From positions 149,592,096 through 149,656,095 of the forward strand of contig CM065802.1 of assembly GCA_033398695.1 (NCBI GenBank): a stretch of 64,000 nucleotides of DNA, written 5' to 3'. The first letter of the stretch is position 1, and each line of letters opens with the position of its first letter. The notes under the pieces were generated by a model that saw nothing but the letters and a program-made list of their open reading frames with translations, had not been told where the DNA came from and searched no databases. This DNA comes from Orobanche coerulescens (lineage: Eukaryota > Streptophyta > Magnoliopsida > Lamiales > Orobanchaceae). Made by a program: the position numbers and the translations under genes. Below, one piece after another: positions 31,204 to 42,003 of this stretch.

Positions 31204-33124
31204 TGTAACACCCCCAAGACGCAGCGCCGTGGACCCCACACATTGGGATCCACCAGGCTAACGTACCAACACGACATTCGACAAAGACAAACATCATTAA
31301 CACAGATAATTTCTCAATTCACGACATTCAAAACAAAAGACCGAAATTTGACAATACAATTCGACATCAAATTCACTCCCAAAACGGGTACACAATATTA
31401 ATAAATTTAAGAAAGAAGTACTCGAGTACTTAAGCAAATGACATAATAAATAAACTCTAGAAACAAAATACCAACGGACAACCACTGAACAGAATCACGC
31501 TTGCCCATCATCCTCGTACGTCTCGCATGCTCATTTACTTCCATGACCTGTACCTGAAATACAAAAGTATTTCCCCCATTTAAGGGGTTGGCGACAACTG
31601 CTAGTGCAAGTACAATCTATTTGAACTACCATTCTAATCAGATGAAAATATGCGCCAAAAGTCATTTTAGAAATCATTTATATTCCGAAATATTGACGGT
31701 GCTCAAGCAGAAAACACATTTCTCCAACAAAACAATTCAAAGTTAACCGTTGGTACGAGACTCACGACCACCGTACCCCACAGAGCCCCGTCGGACATTC
31801 CTGGGTGGTTAACCCTAGTTTGTGATATGCACACAGATGGTAATACATATCCCTAGAGGACCCATCGGACCGTCCCTAGGTGAACATACACATATCCATC
31901 CACAACAACCACGAAAAGCCATAATCCAAATACTAGAACATGTAAACAAATGTAAAGTACTTGCCTTTGAGACATCCTTGACGAAACGGGAAAGAACAAC
32001 AACGAATGATCCGGAGGGAAAACGGTCGTTCCTAAACGAAGGATTAACGTAACTCAGTCCTATACGATAACAATAATCGAATGGAAAATGCCCAAAACCC
32101 CGATTACAAGCTATGACGATATAGGTTCAATCGATACGGGCGAGGGTTTACGCAAAATCTCCCCGAATCGATAATTCACGGATTAAACTAGACGAAATCG
32201 GATTGGGAATCACCCAATAAAAACAATCGGTAAGGAATAATAGAACATACTTGAACAATTCGAGATTAATCAAGCAAAACCCGAAAACCCTCAAAATTGA
32301 CAAATTAGGGTTCTGGACGAAACTACCTTGAATTCGGACGGAGGAAGATGATTAAATTGATGATGATATGATAGCACGACTCTACGGTGATGGAAAATGA
32401 AAAAGACCCGGATCAAGAACAGTGGGAATCTCCCTCTGACGTCGCTCGATGAAGAAAATGAAAGAAAGATGTGAAAATGAGGTTTCTGACCTCTGCCCGC
32501 TGTTTTAAAACAGTGGGATGTTATGGCCGTAACAAGGGCTATCTTACGGCCGTAACAAGGCCAACATTACGGCCGTAATGAATGGGGTGTTACGGCCGTA
32601 ACACCCTACTGGACAGCAGTCTAGGAAGCTGCTGTCCGAATTGTCCCGGACGACTCCGAAACTCGGACCTACTATCGAACTAAAAATATGGTTACGAAGT
32701 ATTCTCGATGACGAATCTAAGCATTAAATGGAAACACAATTCCGATTCCCCGAAGGTTCGTAATTCGACGCCGAAAGTAAATTTCCCTTAAGTTTAAGGA
32801 AATTACAAAACGGCCCAAACGCTCGAAAATCACGATACGACGTCGGATTGACAAACCAAAACTCACAACACGAACAACTCAACCATACAAACTTACGTAA
32901 ACAACGAAACAACGAAAATGAATGAGTTTTACGAGAATCGAACGTACATACGACAAACATAACATAAAATGGAATTACGTAAAAACATCTCCGAAACTCG
33001 TCCAAATGGAAAACTACAAGAATAAAGTAGATTCAAAATGTCGAAACGGTTACAAGCGAGTCAATAAAAATAGACATACACCAAAAATGGAAACTGCTAA
33101 AGATGGAAAGGTACGGATATTACA
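31204..33124 (-). repeat. Element G 3' LTR (1,921 bp)
   Basis: On the minus strand it starts TGTAATATCCGTACC after the polypurine tract and ends GGGGGTGTTACA. A 19-20-bp piece near 31222, present in the other LTR (38006), is missing here. A palindrome array lies at 32521-32601, next to a TTTTAAAA box. Confidence 0.93.
32521..32601. promoter_or_regulatory. Palindrome array in element G 3' LTR, exact 23-bp spacing
   Basis: TTACGGCCGTAA-type palindromes begin at 32521 (one change), 32544, 32567 and 32590: three intervals of exactly 23 bp. On the minus strand, the direction of G, the array lies just upstream of TTTTAAAA at 32503-32510, so it is in promoter-proximal U3. Confidence 0.85.
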
Positions 33125-33142
33125 TTCTCCCCCTCTAAAAAG
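33125..33142 (-). other. Element G polypurine tract
   Basis: On the minus strand CTTTTTAGAGGGGGAGAA directly precedes the 3' LTR start TGTAATATCC. Just upstream is a TTTCGGGACGAAACTTC block that recurs before the LTR starts of I, J and L. Confidence 0.85.
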
Positions 33143-33165
33143 AAGTTTCGTCCCGAAACTTAAGA

Positions 33166-33432
33166 CTAAAAAAGCTCGGGGTGCCTCGAATGCATATCCT
33201 CCTCCAACTCCCACATTGCCTCTTCTACTACGTGCCTCGACCATTGCACTTTAACCAAAGGAATGGTTTTGTGCCTTAATTGTTTATCTTGACGCTCCAA
33301 AATTTTAACGGGCCTCTCCTCGAACGTAACGCCCTTCTCGATCTCCACGTCCCCAAAATCAATGACATGGGATGGGTCCGGAACATACTTCCTCAGCTGA
33401 GAGACGTGAAATACACTATGCACATGACTCAA
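33166..33432 (-). pseudogene. Element G integrase tail and chromodomain
   Basis: The minus-strand frame reads V-H-S-V-F-H-V-S-Q-L-R-K-Y, then F-E-E-R-P-V-K-I-L-E-R, I-P-L-V-K-V-Q-W and A-M-W-E-L-E, H-P-E-L-F: a complete chromovirus chromodomain of about 50 residues. In chromoviruses it contacts histone marks or heterochromatin proteins and guides integration. It is separated from the integrase core by a frameshift near 33430. Confidence 0.9.
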
Positions 33433-34204
33433 CGACGGAGGTAAAATACCTCGGTCTGAGCTTCCCCTTTGTCCTAAAATGGAAAACTCCCTTCGACGGA
33501 GACACTCTCAACAAAACATGATCTCCCACCTCAACCTCCAAAGGTCGAGGCCTAACATCTGCATAAGACTTTTGTCGACTCTGAGCTGTCAACATTCTAT
33601 TTCTAATCAATTCAACTTTCTCCCTCGTCTCTAATACAAGATCCGGCTCGGTGCCAACTAGATCAGATGGCTCATCCCAACATAACGGTGATCGGAAACG
33701 TCGGCCATAAAGTGCCTCATATGGTGCCATCTTAATTGATGCGTGCCAACTATTATTATTATTATAAGTAAACTCGATCAAAGCCAGATGCTCCTCCCAG
33801 TCACTACTCCAGTCTAATGCACACGCGCGTAACATATCCTCAAACGTCTGAATGGTACGCTCGGACTGCCCATCAGTCTGAGGATGGAAAGATGTACTCA
33901 AACGCAACCGTGTCCCCAATGCCTTATATACCGCCTGCCAGAAATGCAATACAAACTGGCCATCTCTATCCAAAATAATAGTCCTCGACGTACCATGAAG
34001 TCTCACTATCTGCATGATAAAAATACGAGCCAATTTTTTTGGACCCCAAGTATCCTTGATGTCCAGAAAATGTGCCAACTTAGTCAGTCGGTCCACGATC
34101 ACCCACACCATATTCATTCCGGTCTTCGTCCTCGGCAAATTCGTGACAAAATCCATCGAGATATCTTCCCATTTCCATTCAGGAATGGGGAGTGGTTTCA
34201 ACAA
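33416..34204 (-). pseudogene. Element G integrase core
   Basis: Open for 262 codons: W-E-D-I-S-M-D-F-V-T-N-L-P (first Asp), R-L-H-G-T-S, I-I-L-D-R-D-G-Q-F (second Asp), S-F-H-P-Q-T-D-G-Q-S-E-R-T-I-Q (Glu), M-A-P-Y-E-A-L-Y-G-R-R, R-Q-K-S-Y-A-D and V-G-D-H-V-L-L-R-V. All three catalytic acidic residues are present. The usual P-R-F after D-R-D is G-Q-F. The frame is lost at the GPY/F module. Confidence 0.9.
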
Positions 34205-34830
34205 TCCGGCTGGCCGCTGATGCTTGATTTTGACTTATTGACAAGTCAAACACTTAGCCACAAACTGAACTACCTCATTTTTCATGTCATTCCACCAGAA
34301 ATTCTTCCTCAAATCTTTATACATTTTACTCGAGCCCGGTGGACTGAGTAAGGTGACGCGTGAGCCTCTCGCATAATACTTTGCCTCAATTCCAAGTCGT
34401 TCGGAACACAAAGCCGACCTCGAAATCTCAACACACCATCCTCATGTATCACGAATCCCGGGGCTTTCACCTTCCCCATATTCTCTCAAAACTGAATAAA
34501 CATCGGATCTTCCAACTGTCCCGATTTAATGTCGTCGAGTAGAGACGATGAGATTTCAAGAGTACGCAACTGCCCGGAACTCCCTGGTAGTACAATCTCA
34601 ACGCTCAACCTCATTAAATCTCGCTGAATTCCCGACTGGGACGTAAGTAACTCAAGCGCCCGAAGCGATACCGATTTCCGACTCAAGGCATCTGCCACCA
34701 CATTTGCCTTGCCCGGATGTTAAAGGATGTCGAGGTCGTAATGCTTAATCAACTCTAACCATATCATCTGTCTCATATTTAGCTCTTTCTGCGTGAAAAT
34801 GTACTTCAGACTCTTGTGATCGGTGAAAAT
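34205..34830 (-). pseudogene. Element G RNase H end and integrase zinc region, broken
   Basis: 34486-34701 minus starts with V-A-D-A-L-S-R-K, the motif closing RNase H, and continues with the linker to integrase. The H2C2 region at 34205-34480 is readable only in pieces across stops, for example around 34240-34330. Confidence 0.75.
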
Positions 34831-35550
34831 CTAACACGACGATCCATACAAGTAATGACGCCAGATCTTCAATGCGAACACAACTGCGGCCAACTCAAGA
34901 TCGTGGGTAGGGTAATTCAACTCGTACGGTTTCAACTGACTGGAAGCATAGGCAATCGTCCTCCCGTGCTGCATGAGTACACATCCGAGCCCTTGGCCCG
35001 AAGCGTCACTAAAAACTAAGAAACCCTCATTACCACTCGGTAAAGCCAAAACGGGGGCGGTCGTCAACCGCTTCTTCAACTCCTCGAAACTCTTCTGTCT
35101 CTCGTCGGTCCACACAAACTTCTCTGACTTTTGAAACAACTGAGTCAGCGGTCGAGCGAGCTTAGAGAACCCCTCGATAAATCTACGATAATACCTGGCC
35201 AAACCCAGAAAACTACGGACCTCCTTCATGTTTTTGGGCGGCGTCCAATCCAGTACTGCCTCTATCTTATGTGGGTCCATACGAACATCCTCGGCTGAGA
35301 TCACGTGACCGAGAAACATAACCTCCCGCAACCAAAACTCACACTTTGAGAACTTCGCAAAAAGATGCTGAGTTCTCAAGATTCCCAACACGATATGAAA
35401 ATGGCGTGCATGCTCCTCCTCACTCCTCGAGTAAATCAAGATATCGTCAATAAAGACAACTACACACTTATCGAGGTATTCGATAAAGACTTTGTTCATA
35501 AGCTGCATAAACACGGCTGGTGTGTTGGTTAGCCCAAAAGGCATAACCAC
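34831..35550 (-). pseudogene. Element G reverse transcriptase palm/thumb and RNase H
   Basis: Open for 239 codons: [10 protein letters not shown], the catalytic F-I-D-D-I-L-I-Y-S intact, [20 protein letters not shown], then RNase H with V-F-S-D-A-S, A-Y-A-S-S-Q-L and Y-P-T-H-D-L-E-L. Two stops near 35560-35610 separate it from the fingers part. Confidence 0.92.
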
Positions 35551-35610
35551 AAACTCGTAATGACCCTATCTCGTCCGAAAGGCCGTCTTCGGAATGTCGG
35601 AATCCTTCAC

Positions 35611-35973
35611 TCAGAGCTGATAATACCCCGATCTCAAATCAATCTTCGAAGACACAGTTGCCCCTTGCAATTGGTCAAACAAGTCATCAATACTCGGGAG
35701 CGGATACTTGTTTTTGATAGTCACTTTGTTCAACTCTCGATAGTCGATACAAAGACGAAGTGACCCATCCTTCTTCTTTACAAACAGGACTGGTGCGCCC
35801 CAAGGCGAAGCGCTCGGTCGAATATAACCCATGTCTAGCAGCTCTCCCAATTGTTTCTTCAATTCAAGCATCTCGCCAGGTGCCATACGGTATGGCGTCT
35901 TAGAAATCGGTGCTGCACCCGGCTCTAAATCAACAGTAAACTCAACCTCTTGGTCTGGCGGCAAACCCGGCAA
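35611..35973 (-). pseudogene. Element G reverse transcriptase fingers
   Basis: Minus-strand frame with [44 protein letters not shown] and [11 protein letters not shown]: the N-terminal RT domain of gypsy elements, with the Asp of D-L-R-S-G-Y kept. Confidence 0.9.
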
Positions 35974-35998
35974 CTCATTTGGAAAGACGTCAGGATAC

Positions 35999-36544
35999 TC
36001 ACACTACCGGAATAGACGAGAGCTCAACTCCCCCTCCTTCTGATCTCAAAGCATAAAACCAATAACCAGTGTAACCTCCCTGAAGATGTCTCACCGCTTT
36101 CATAGCGCTTATCAGAAATCTCTGACTACTCCGCTTACGCTCCACAAAAGAATGCTCGGTATCGTCATAGGCTAACATCGAAACGATTCTCATTCTATAA
36201 TTCATGATCGCCCCATGACGGTCCAGCCAATCCTCACCAAGAATCTGATCCTCGTCCTTAATATCTACCACAATCAGATTAGAAGGCCAATCCCTCCCCG
36301 CGATACTCACAGGAAAATCTCTAATCTCACGGTCCCCCACGATGCTATCCCCACTAGGCAGTTTAACAACAAATGGTTCACACGCAACTAGGTATTCAAC
36401 ATGCAGACGACGCATACAATCTAGATATATAAAAGAATGTGTAGCACCAGAATCGAATAACACGGAAACAGGATGGTCAAGGATGTGAATGGTACCTGTA
36501 GCCACCGTCGCGTCAGGATCTCCAGCTCGTCTCATCTCATACAC
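35999..36544 (-). pseudogene. Element G protease
   Basis: Open for about 181 codons: V-L-F-D-S-G-A-T-H-S-F-I (intact active site), L-P-S-G-D-S-I, and I-L-G-E-D-W-L-D-R-H-G-A. Cleaves the Gag-Pol polyprotein. The frame joins gag through a Ser/Gly/Arg-rich linker and is followed by RT after one stop near 36000. Confidence 0.88.
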
Positions 36545-37692
36545 ACGGGGCGGAACAGACCCCGCACTAGAAGCTCCCCCTCTAGAAGGCTGCCCACGTC
36601 CTCGACCTCTGCCAAAACTCTACTGGGGCTGAGAAACTGTCAGTGCCTGATTCACGCTCGGTTCCCCTGCAGCTGGGGCTGACACCTAAGTAACTGATGC
36701 CCGAGCCGCATCTGTACAAAACTTAGCATGATGTCCCATCCTACCGCAAGAAAGACACTGAATCGGAGGCCTGTCACACTCACTCATCATGTATCCGGGA
36801 TGACTACAGTTAAAGAAGGTAGGACCACGCCCAAATGACGGGGACTGCCTCCCGAAGACTCACGAACCAGACTGACCCTTCTGATACCCGCCAGACTTGC
36901 CTCTCGAAAACTGGCCGGAGGTATTCTGTTTCTTTCCTTCGGTTGCCGTATCTGTCACAGAAAACGACATCTCATAAGCCATTGCCTTATTTTGATAATC
37001 TTTCAGAGTTATACACCCGAGACCAGACATGTAGTGATGAACCCTCGGCTTCATCCGCATGTCAAAGTGGCGGATCTTATCAAGCTCTTATCGGACCTGG
37101 TTTCTCACATAGTGAAGTTGGTTGTAGCCCTTGATCGCCTGCGAAATAGGAACATCCTGGGGCTTAGCCTCAAAGAAGGCTCGGATCCTCCCCTCTTTCA
37201 CTGGCCACAGACAAAATTCGTCCTCCATCAACTCTCGAAACTCTGCCCACGTGGCTGCCCAGTCACGTGGTTTCACCGCTTGCCACCACGTTGCCGCCTC
37301 TTTGGAGAGGAAGTAGTGAGCGATGGGTACCTTTCTCTCCTCAGGGCAGTCAGCCGCCTCGAACACTTTCTCCATCTAAAATAACCAACTCTCCCAACCG
37401 GAAGGGTCAAAAGTACCATCAAACTGCGGAGGACGCATACGAATCACGTCCTGAAGTAACTTATCATTGCCGAATCCAGTAGGCGGAACCGGGTTAGCAT
37501 TAGCTTGGCCGACCAAGACGGCCTGAGTCAGTAGCGGCATCTGGTTCGCTACTTGCTACAAATATTTGCCACTCCGATATTCTCATGAGCATTACCGGAG
37601 CTAGCAGACTGATCCTGCTGGCCTCCGGAACTAGGTGGAACACTGTTCAACAAGGAAGGCATCGCCGAATCAGTTCCCGAGTTATCGGACAT
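36545..37692 (-). pseudogene. Element G gag with zinc knuckles
   Basis: The minus-strand start M-S-D-N-S-G-T-D lies at 37692. 37088-37375 carries the gag core (S-K-E-A-A-T-W-W, W-A-E-F-R-E-L). 36860-37060 carries M-R-M-K-P-R-V and following. Two knuckles lie at about 36710-36780: the first has Phe in place of its first Cys, and the second is complete (C-L-S-C-G-R-M-G-H-H-A-K-F-C). Frameshifts occur near 37080, 37380 and 37560. Element L's gag (53769) is homologous from M-R-M-K-P onward. Confidence 0.82.
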
Positions 37693-37969
37693 GGCCGCCC
37701 CATCGTCTGCGCCACGTCACCTACCACGTCCGCGACCGTATCCGCGTCCTCTACCAGCAGATATTATGAAGAAGTAACGGGTGAGTATAGTTCAACACAA
37801 AATGCAACAAAATAGCAAGAAGGGAATAGAACAGAACAACGTAACGAGTCAAGTTAAGAAAAACTTACGAGCACCGGCGTACTGAGATGATGGCGTAGCA
37901 GTGATACTGTTCAAAAACGACACTTAACTAGACCTAAATAACCGACAACCTAGGTATCCATAAAACTAA

Positions 37970-37981
37970 GCTCCAATACCA
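37970..37981 (-). other. Element G primer binding site
   Basis: On the minus strand TGGTATTGGAGC follows the 5' LTR end after five bases. It matches the initiator-tRNA-Met primer site (TGGTATCAGAGC) with two changes. Confidence 0.85.
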
Positions 37982-37986
37982 TAATC

Positions 37987-39924
37987 TGTAACACCCCCAA
38001 GACGATCAGGGCATATTACAGCGTCGTGGACCCCACACATTGGGATCCACCAGGCTAACATACCAACACGACATTTGACAAAGACAAACATCATTAACAC
38101 ACACACAATTTCTCAATTCACGACATTCAAAACAAAAGACCGAAATTTGACAATACAATTTGACATCAAATCCACTACCAAAACGGGTACACAATATTAA
38201 TAAATTTAAGAAAGAAGTACTCGAGTACTTAAGCAAATGACATAATAAATAAACTCCAGAAACAAAACATTAACGGACAACCACTGAACAGAATCACGCT
38301 TGCCCATCATCCTCGTACGGCTCGCATGCTCATTTACTTCAATGACCTGTACCTGAAATACAAAAGTATTTCCCCCATTGAAGGGGTTGGCGACAACTGC
38401 TAGTGCAAGTACAATCTATTTGAACTACCATTCTAATCAGATGAAAATATGCGCCAAAAGTCATTTTAGAAATCATTTATATTCTGGAATATTCACGGTG
38501 CATAAGCACAAAACACATTTCTCCAACAAAACAATTAAAAGTTAACCGTTGGTACGAGACTCACATCCACCGTACCCCGCAGAGCCCCGCCGGACATCCC
38601 TGGGTGGTTAAACCTAGTTCGTGATACGCACACACACGGCAATACGTATCCCTAGAGGCCCCTTCGGACCGTCCCTCGGTGAACATACACATATCCATCC
38701 GTAACAACCACGAAAAGCCACAATCCAAATACTAGAACATGTAAACAAATGTAAAGTACTTGCCTTTGAGACATCCTTGACGAAACGGGAAAGAACAACG
38801 ACTACGAATGATCCGGATGGAAAACAGCCGTTCCAAACCAAGGATTAACATAACTCAGTCATATACGATAATAATAATCGAATGGAAAACGCCCACAACC
38901 CCGATTACAAGCTATGGCGATATAGGTTCAATCGATACGGGCGAGGGTTTACACAAAATCTCCCTGAATCAATAATTCACGGATTAAACTCGATGAAATC
39001 GGATTGGAAATCACCCAATAACAACAACCGGTAAGAAATAATACAACATACTTGAACAATTTGAGATTAATCAAGCAAAACCCGAAAACCCCCAAAATTG
39101 ACAAGTTAGGGTTCTAGATGAAACTACCTTGAATTCGGACGGAGGAAGATGATTATGTTGATGATGATATGATAGCACGACTCTACGGTGATGGAAAATG
39201 AAGAAGACTCGGATCAAGAACGGTGGTAATCGCTCTCTGATGTCGCCGGATGAAGAAAACGAAAGAAAGATGTGAAAATGAGTTTTTGACCTCTGCCCGC
39301 TGTTTTAATACAGTGGGATGTTACGGCCGTAACAGGGGCTAGCTTACAGCCGTAACAAGGCAAACATTACGGCCGTAATGAATGGGGTGTTACGGCCGTA
39401 ACACCCTACTGGACAGCAGTCTAAGAAGCTGCTGTACGAATTATCCCGGACGACTCCAAAACTCGGACCCGCTATCGAACCAAAAATATGGTTACGAAGT
39501 ATTCTCAATGACGAATCTAAGCGTTAAAGGAAACACAATTCCAATTCCCTGAAGGTTCAGAATTCGACGATGAAAGTAAATTTCCTTTAAGTTTAAGGAA
39601 ATTGCAAAATGGCCCAAACGCTCGAAAATCACGATACGACGTCGGATTGACAAACCGAAACTCACAACACAAACAACTCAACCATACGAATTTATGTAAA
39701 CAAGGAAACAATGAAAACGAACGAGTTTTACGAGAATCGAACGTACATACGACAAACATAACATAAAATGGAATTACGTAAAAACATCTCCGAAACTCAT
39801 CCAAATGGAAAAACTCCAAGAATAAAGTAGATTCAAAACATCAAAAAGGTTACAAGCCAGTCAGTAAAAATAGACATACACCAAAAATGAAAACTGCTAA
39901 AAATGGAAAGGTACGGATATTACA
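37987..39924 (-). repeat. Element G 5' LTR (1,938 bp)
   Basis: It has the same ends as the 3' LTR and is collinear with it throughout. The palindrome array is at 39321-39401. The last five bases of host sequence on its right, CTATA, repeat those left of the 3' LTR. Confidence 0.93.
39321..39401. promoter_or_regulatory. Palindrome array in element G 5' LTR, exact 23-bp spacing
   Basis: TTACGGCCGTAA-type palindromes begin at 39321, 39344 (one change), 39367 and 39390, again at exact 23-bp steps. The copy mutated here differs from the one mutated in the 3' LTR. Confidence 0.85.
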
Positions 39925-40412
39925 CTATATCTGCACATATGAAAGACGTACACCCCAATGGGGTTAGCTTAGAATAGCTAGTGCAAGTATAAGAAAATAA
40001 TGTTAAAGCTCAAATCACAACATACCTCGAAAAACAATCTCAAGTAATGATATAATAACATAAGACATCAATAATCCATTGTCCGCTACACTCAAGCGTC
40101 TACAGAACACTAGAAACCTTAAGGGGTCCTCCGTAGTTGGATTGTAATTCTCAATTATCATATCTCAATTCTCGAGTCTCATATCTCATTATTAAATCGA
40201 ATATCCTCTGCACTATAGCCCATAAAAAACATTAGAGACATCGAAGGGTCTTTCCTAGATGGACTTGATTCTCAACCACAATCATAACGCAGTAATCAAC
40301 AAAATTTTAATCACAATAATTCGCGTGAACATTTCAATATCACAATTCAAATATATACATGAATTAAAATATCAGTATTCTAAATACTTGCCCTAATAAG
40401 CAATGATGATGA
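39925..40412 (-). repeat. LTR N, second part
   Basis: It resumes after the CTATA duplication and has the layout of the other minus-strand gypsy LTRs (CCCCAATGGGGTTAGC, GCTAGTGCAAGTATAA, compare 31590-31615 in G). It stops at 40412, where copia LTR H begins with TGTTAGGAATATA. Its remainder should lie beyond the right edge of the window. Confidence 0.6.
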
Positions 40413-40474
40413 TGTTAGGAATATATTTTAGATTTTGATGATGTCATCCCTGTATTGGAAAGTTTAATTCAAAT

Positions 40475-41713
40475 TGTTGGCCACTAAGTATACAGAATAC
40501 AACTTGTAAAAGTGCTAGTACAACAAGCTGTACGACTTTCGAATGTGAGTGCGTAGGGGAAGTTTGATTAAGTGAGTTGCTTTAAATACAACAATTAGGT
40601 TTTCTCCTGATAGCTTAGTGCGTACAGGGTTTTGCAAAGTATACTTATATTAATCACAGTTTATGAAAACAATAAAAGTAGAAGGTAAATAATATGCAAT
40701 ATAAAGTGGTTGGAGGTAAACCCCTCTACGTCCACTGGTCCTCCACACAGGAGTAAAATATTTATTAAAACAACTACTTACACAACTATGTGACTTTAAT
40801 CAAACCTATACTTGTATCGCTCACACAGATTGATACAAAGACTGTAGCTTTCAACCGTTCACACAGATTGGTTGTAGGCTTCGTTAACTTGCTTCCTCTC
40901 ACACAGATTGAAGCTTCATCCTATTCTCCCCACACAGGTCAGAACATCTTTTCCTTAGTCCACACAGGGCTACAATTACTCAAACGTAATGATGGTGAAA
41001 TCATTGGTTTGAACAGCAGCTTGAACACAGATCTTAGGCTGATGATGTGTTGTTCTTGGTGACTGCGTATATTTCTTCTCTCGGATATTGATATATGCTC
41101 GAAGAAATATATTTGCTCTTGTAAGCTTTGATTGACGATAATGAATATTCAGTCGTTCGTCTTCTTGTTCATCGTATATTCGTGAATATCGTTGAGTGCC
41201 TTGCAATGCCCTCCTGCATGGACTATTTATAGCTTGGAATAGATCCGTTATAATAATGTCTGTTGGTTGGTTGGTGAGCAAAGATCCATTCTGATTGGTT
41301 GATTGACTTTCAAGATGCTAGATCCAAATTTTGTTCCCTGTCTGAAGATCCTTGTCGATTGATATTTAAATACTTTATCCGATCACTATTTAAATACTTC
41401 TTTCAAACGGCGTTCTGACTTTAGCGAATAAAGTAGATTCCTTCACAACTGTCTTCAGTCCTGTTGGATAAGTGTTTATATTCCTAACACTTTCAGTCTG
41501 TATGTTGTATCCAACATGATACGTTGTTAATGCTATAGCTGTAGACTTCAACGCCGTAGGCTGTCTCCAATGCTGTATGGAAGGGTGCTGTATAGAGATT
41601 CCAGACAGTTTCCATACTTAGCGGTATTTCGAATCCTTTGCTGTATGATGACTAAACAACTTGCTGTATGATGGCAATTATCAAAACAAGGTACAAGATT
41701 GTTTATCCCAACA
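40475..41713 (-). repeat. Solo LTR of the B family with CAAAT target duplication
   Basis: Read on the minus strand it starts TGTTGGGATAAACAATC and ends GTATACTTAGTGGCCAACA, like B's LTR. It holds the CTGTGTGAA-type boxes (41070-40790 region) and the paired AT palindromes. CAAAT flanks it at 40470-40474 and 41714-41718. No internal region is present, so it is what remains after recombination between two LTRs. Confidence 0.95.
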
Positions 41714-41814
41714 CAAATGTAATACTATAAGTACTTGACATTGTAAATCATAACCGAATGAGTATCTTCTATAGTCCTTTTAAATAGTTAGACTAAGGAT
41801 TGATCAAACAGGCT

Positions 41815-42003
41815 AAGTCAGAAGATTGGTTGAGTATCGCTAAGTTAGAGGATCAGCTGAGTATCGCTAAGTCAGAACATCAGTTGAGTACCGCTAAGTC
41901 AGAAGATCAACTAAGTATCGCTAAGTCAAAAGATCAGATGAGTATCACTATGCCAGAAGATCAGCTGAGTATCACTATGCCAGAAGATCAGTTGAGTATC
42001 ACA
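41815..42003. repeat. 27-bp tandem array, seven copies
   Basis: Seven units of 27 bp with consensus AAGTCAGAAGATCAGTTGAG plus TATCGCT run without gap. The last three drift to ATGCC and CACT variants. The length is a multiple of three and the plus frame stays open as K-S-E-D-Q-L-S-I-A repeats, but no start or domain supports a protein. It lies within LTR H. Confidence 0.92.

Larger units (their letters stand above)
31204..39924 (-). mobile_element. Element G: complete Ty3/gypsy chromovirus, 8,721 bp
   Basis: Two LTRs (31204-33124 and 37987-39924) with TGTAAT...TTACA ends read on the minus strand, an iMet-type primer site, gag with two zinc knuckles, protease, RT, RNase H, integrase, chromodomain and a polypurine tract are all in the expected order. 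CTATA flanks both ends (31199-31203 and 39925-39929). LTRs differ by about 5% in the parts compared by eye, so the insertion is not recent, and coding frames carry stops and shifts. It is the best-preserved full element in the window and lies inside LTR N. Confidence 0.95.

Noticed and set aside
40413..41490. An LTR bounded by TGTTAGGAATATA and TATATTCCTAACA
   Set aside because: The right match lies inside the solo LTR 40475-41713, whose ends and CAAAT duplication are certain; the inverted match is coincidental.
41815..42003. CRISPR-like array
   Set aside because: Units are contiguous without spacers and the DNA is plant nuclear; the same holds for the palindrome arrays, whose repeats are too short and lie in LTRs.
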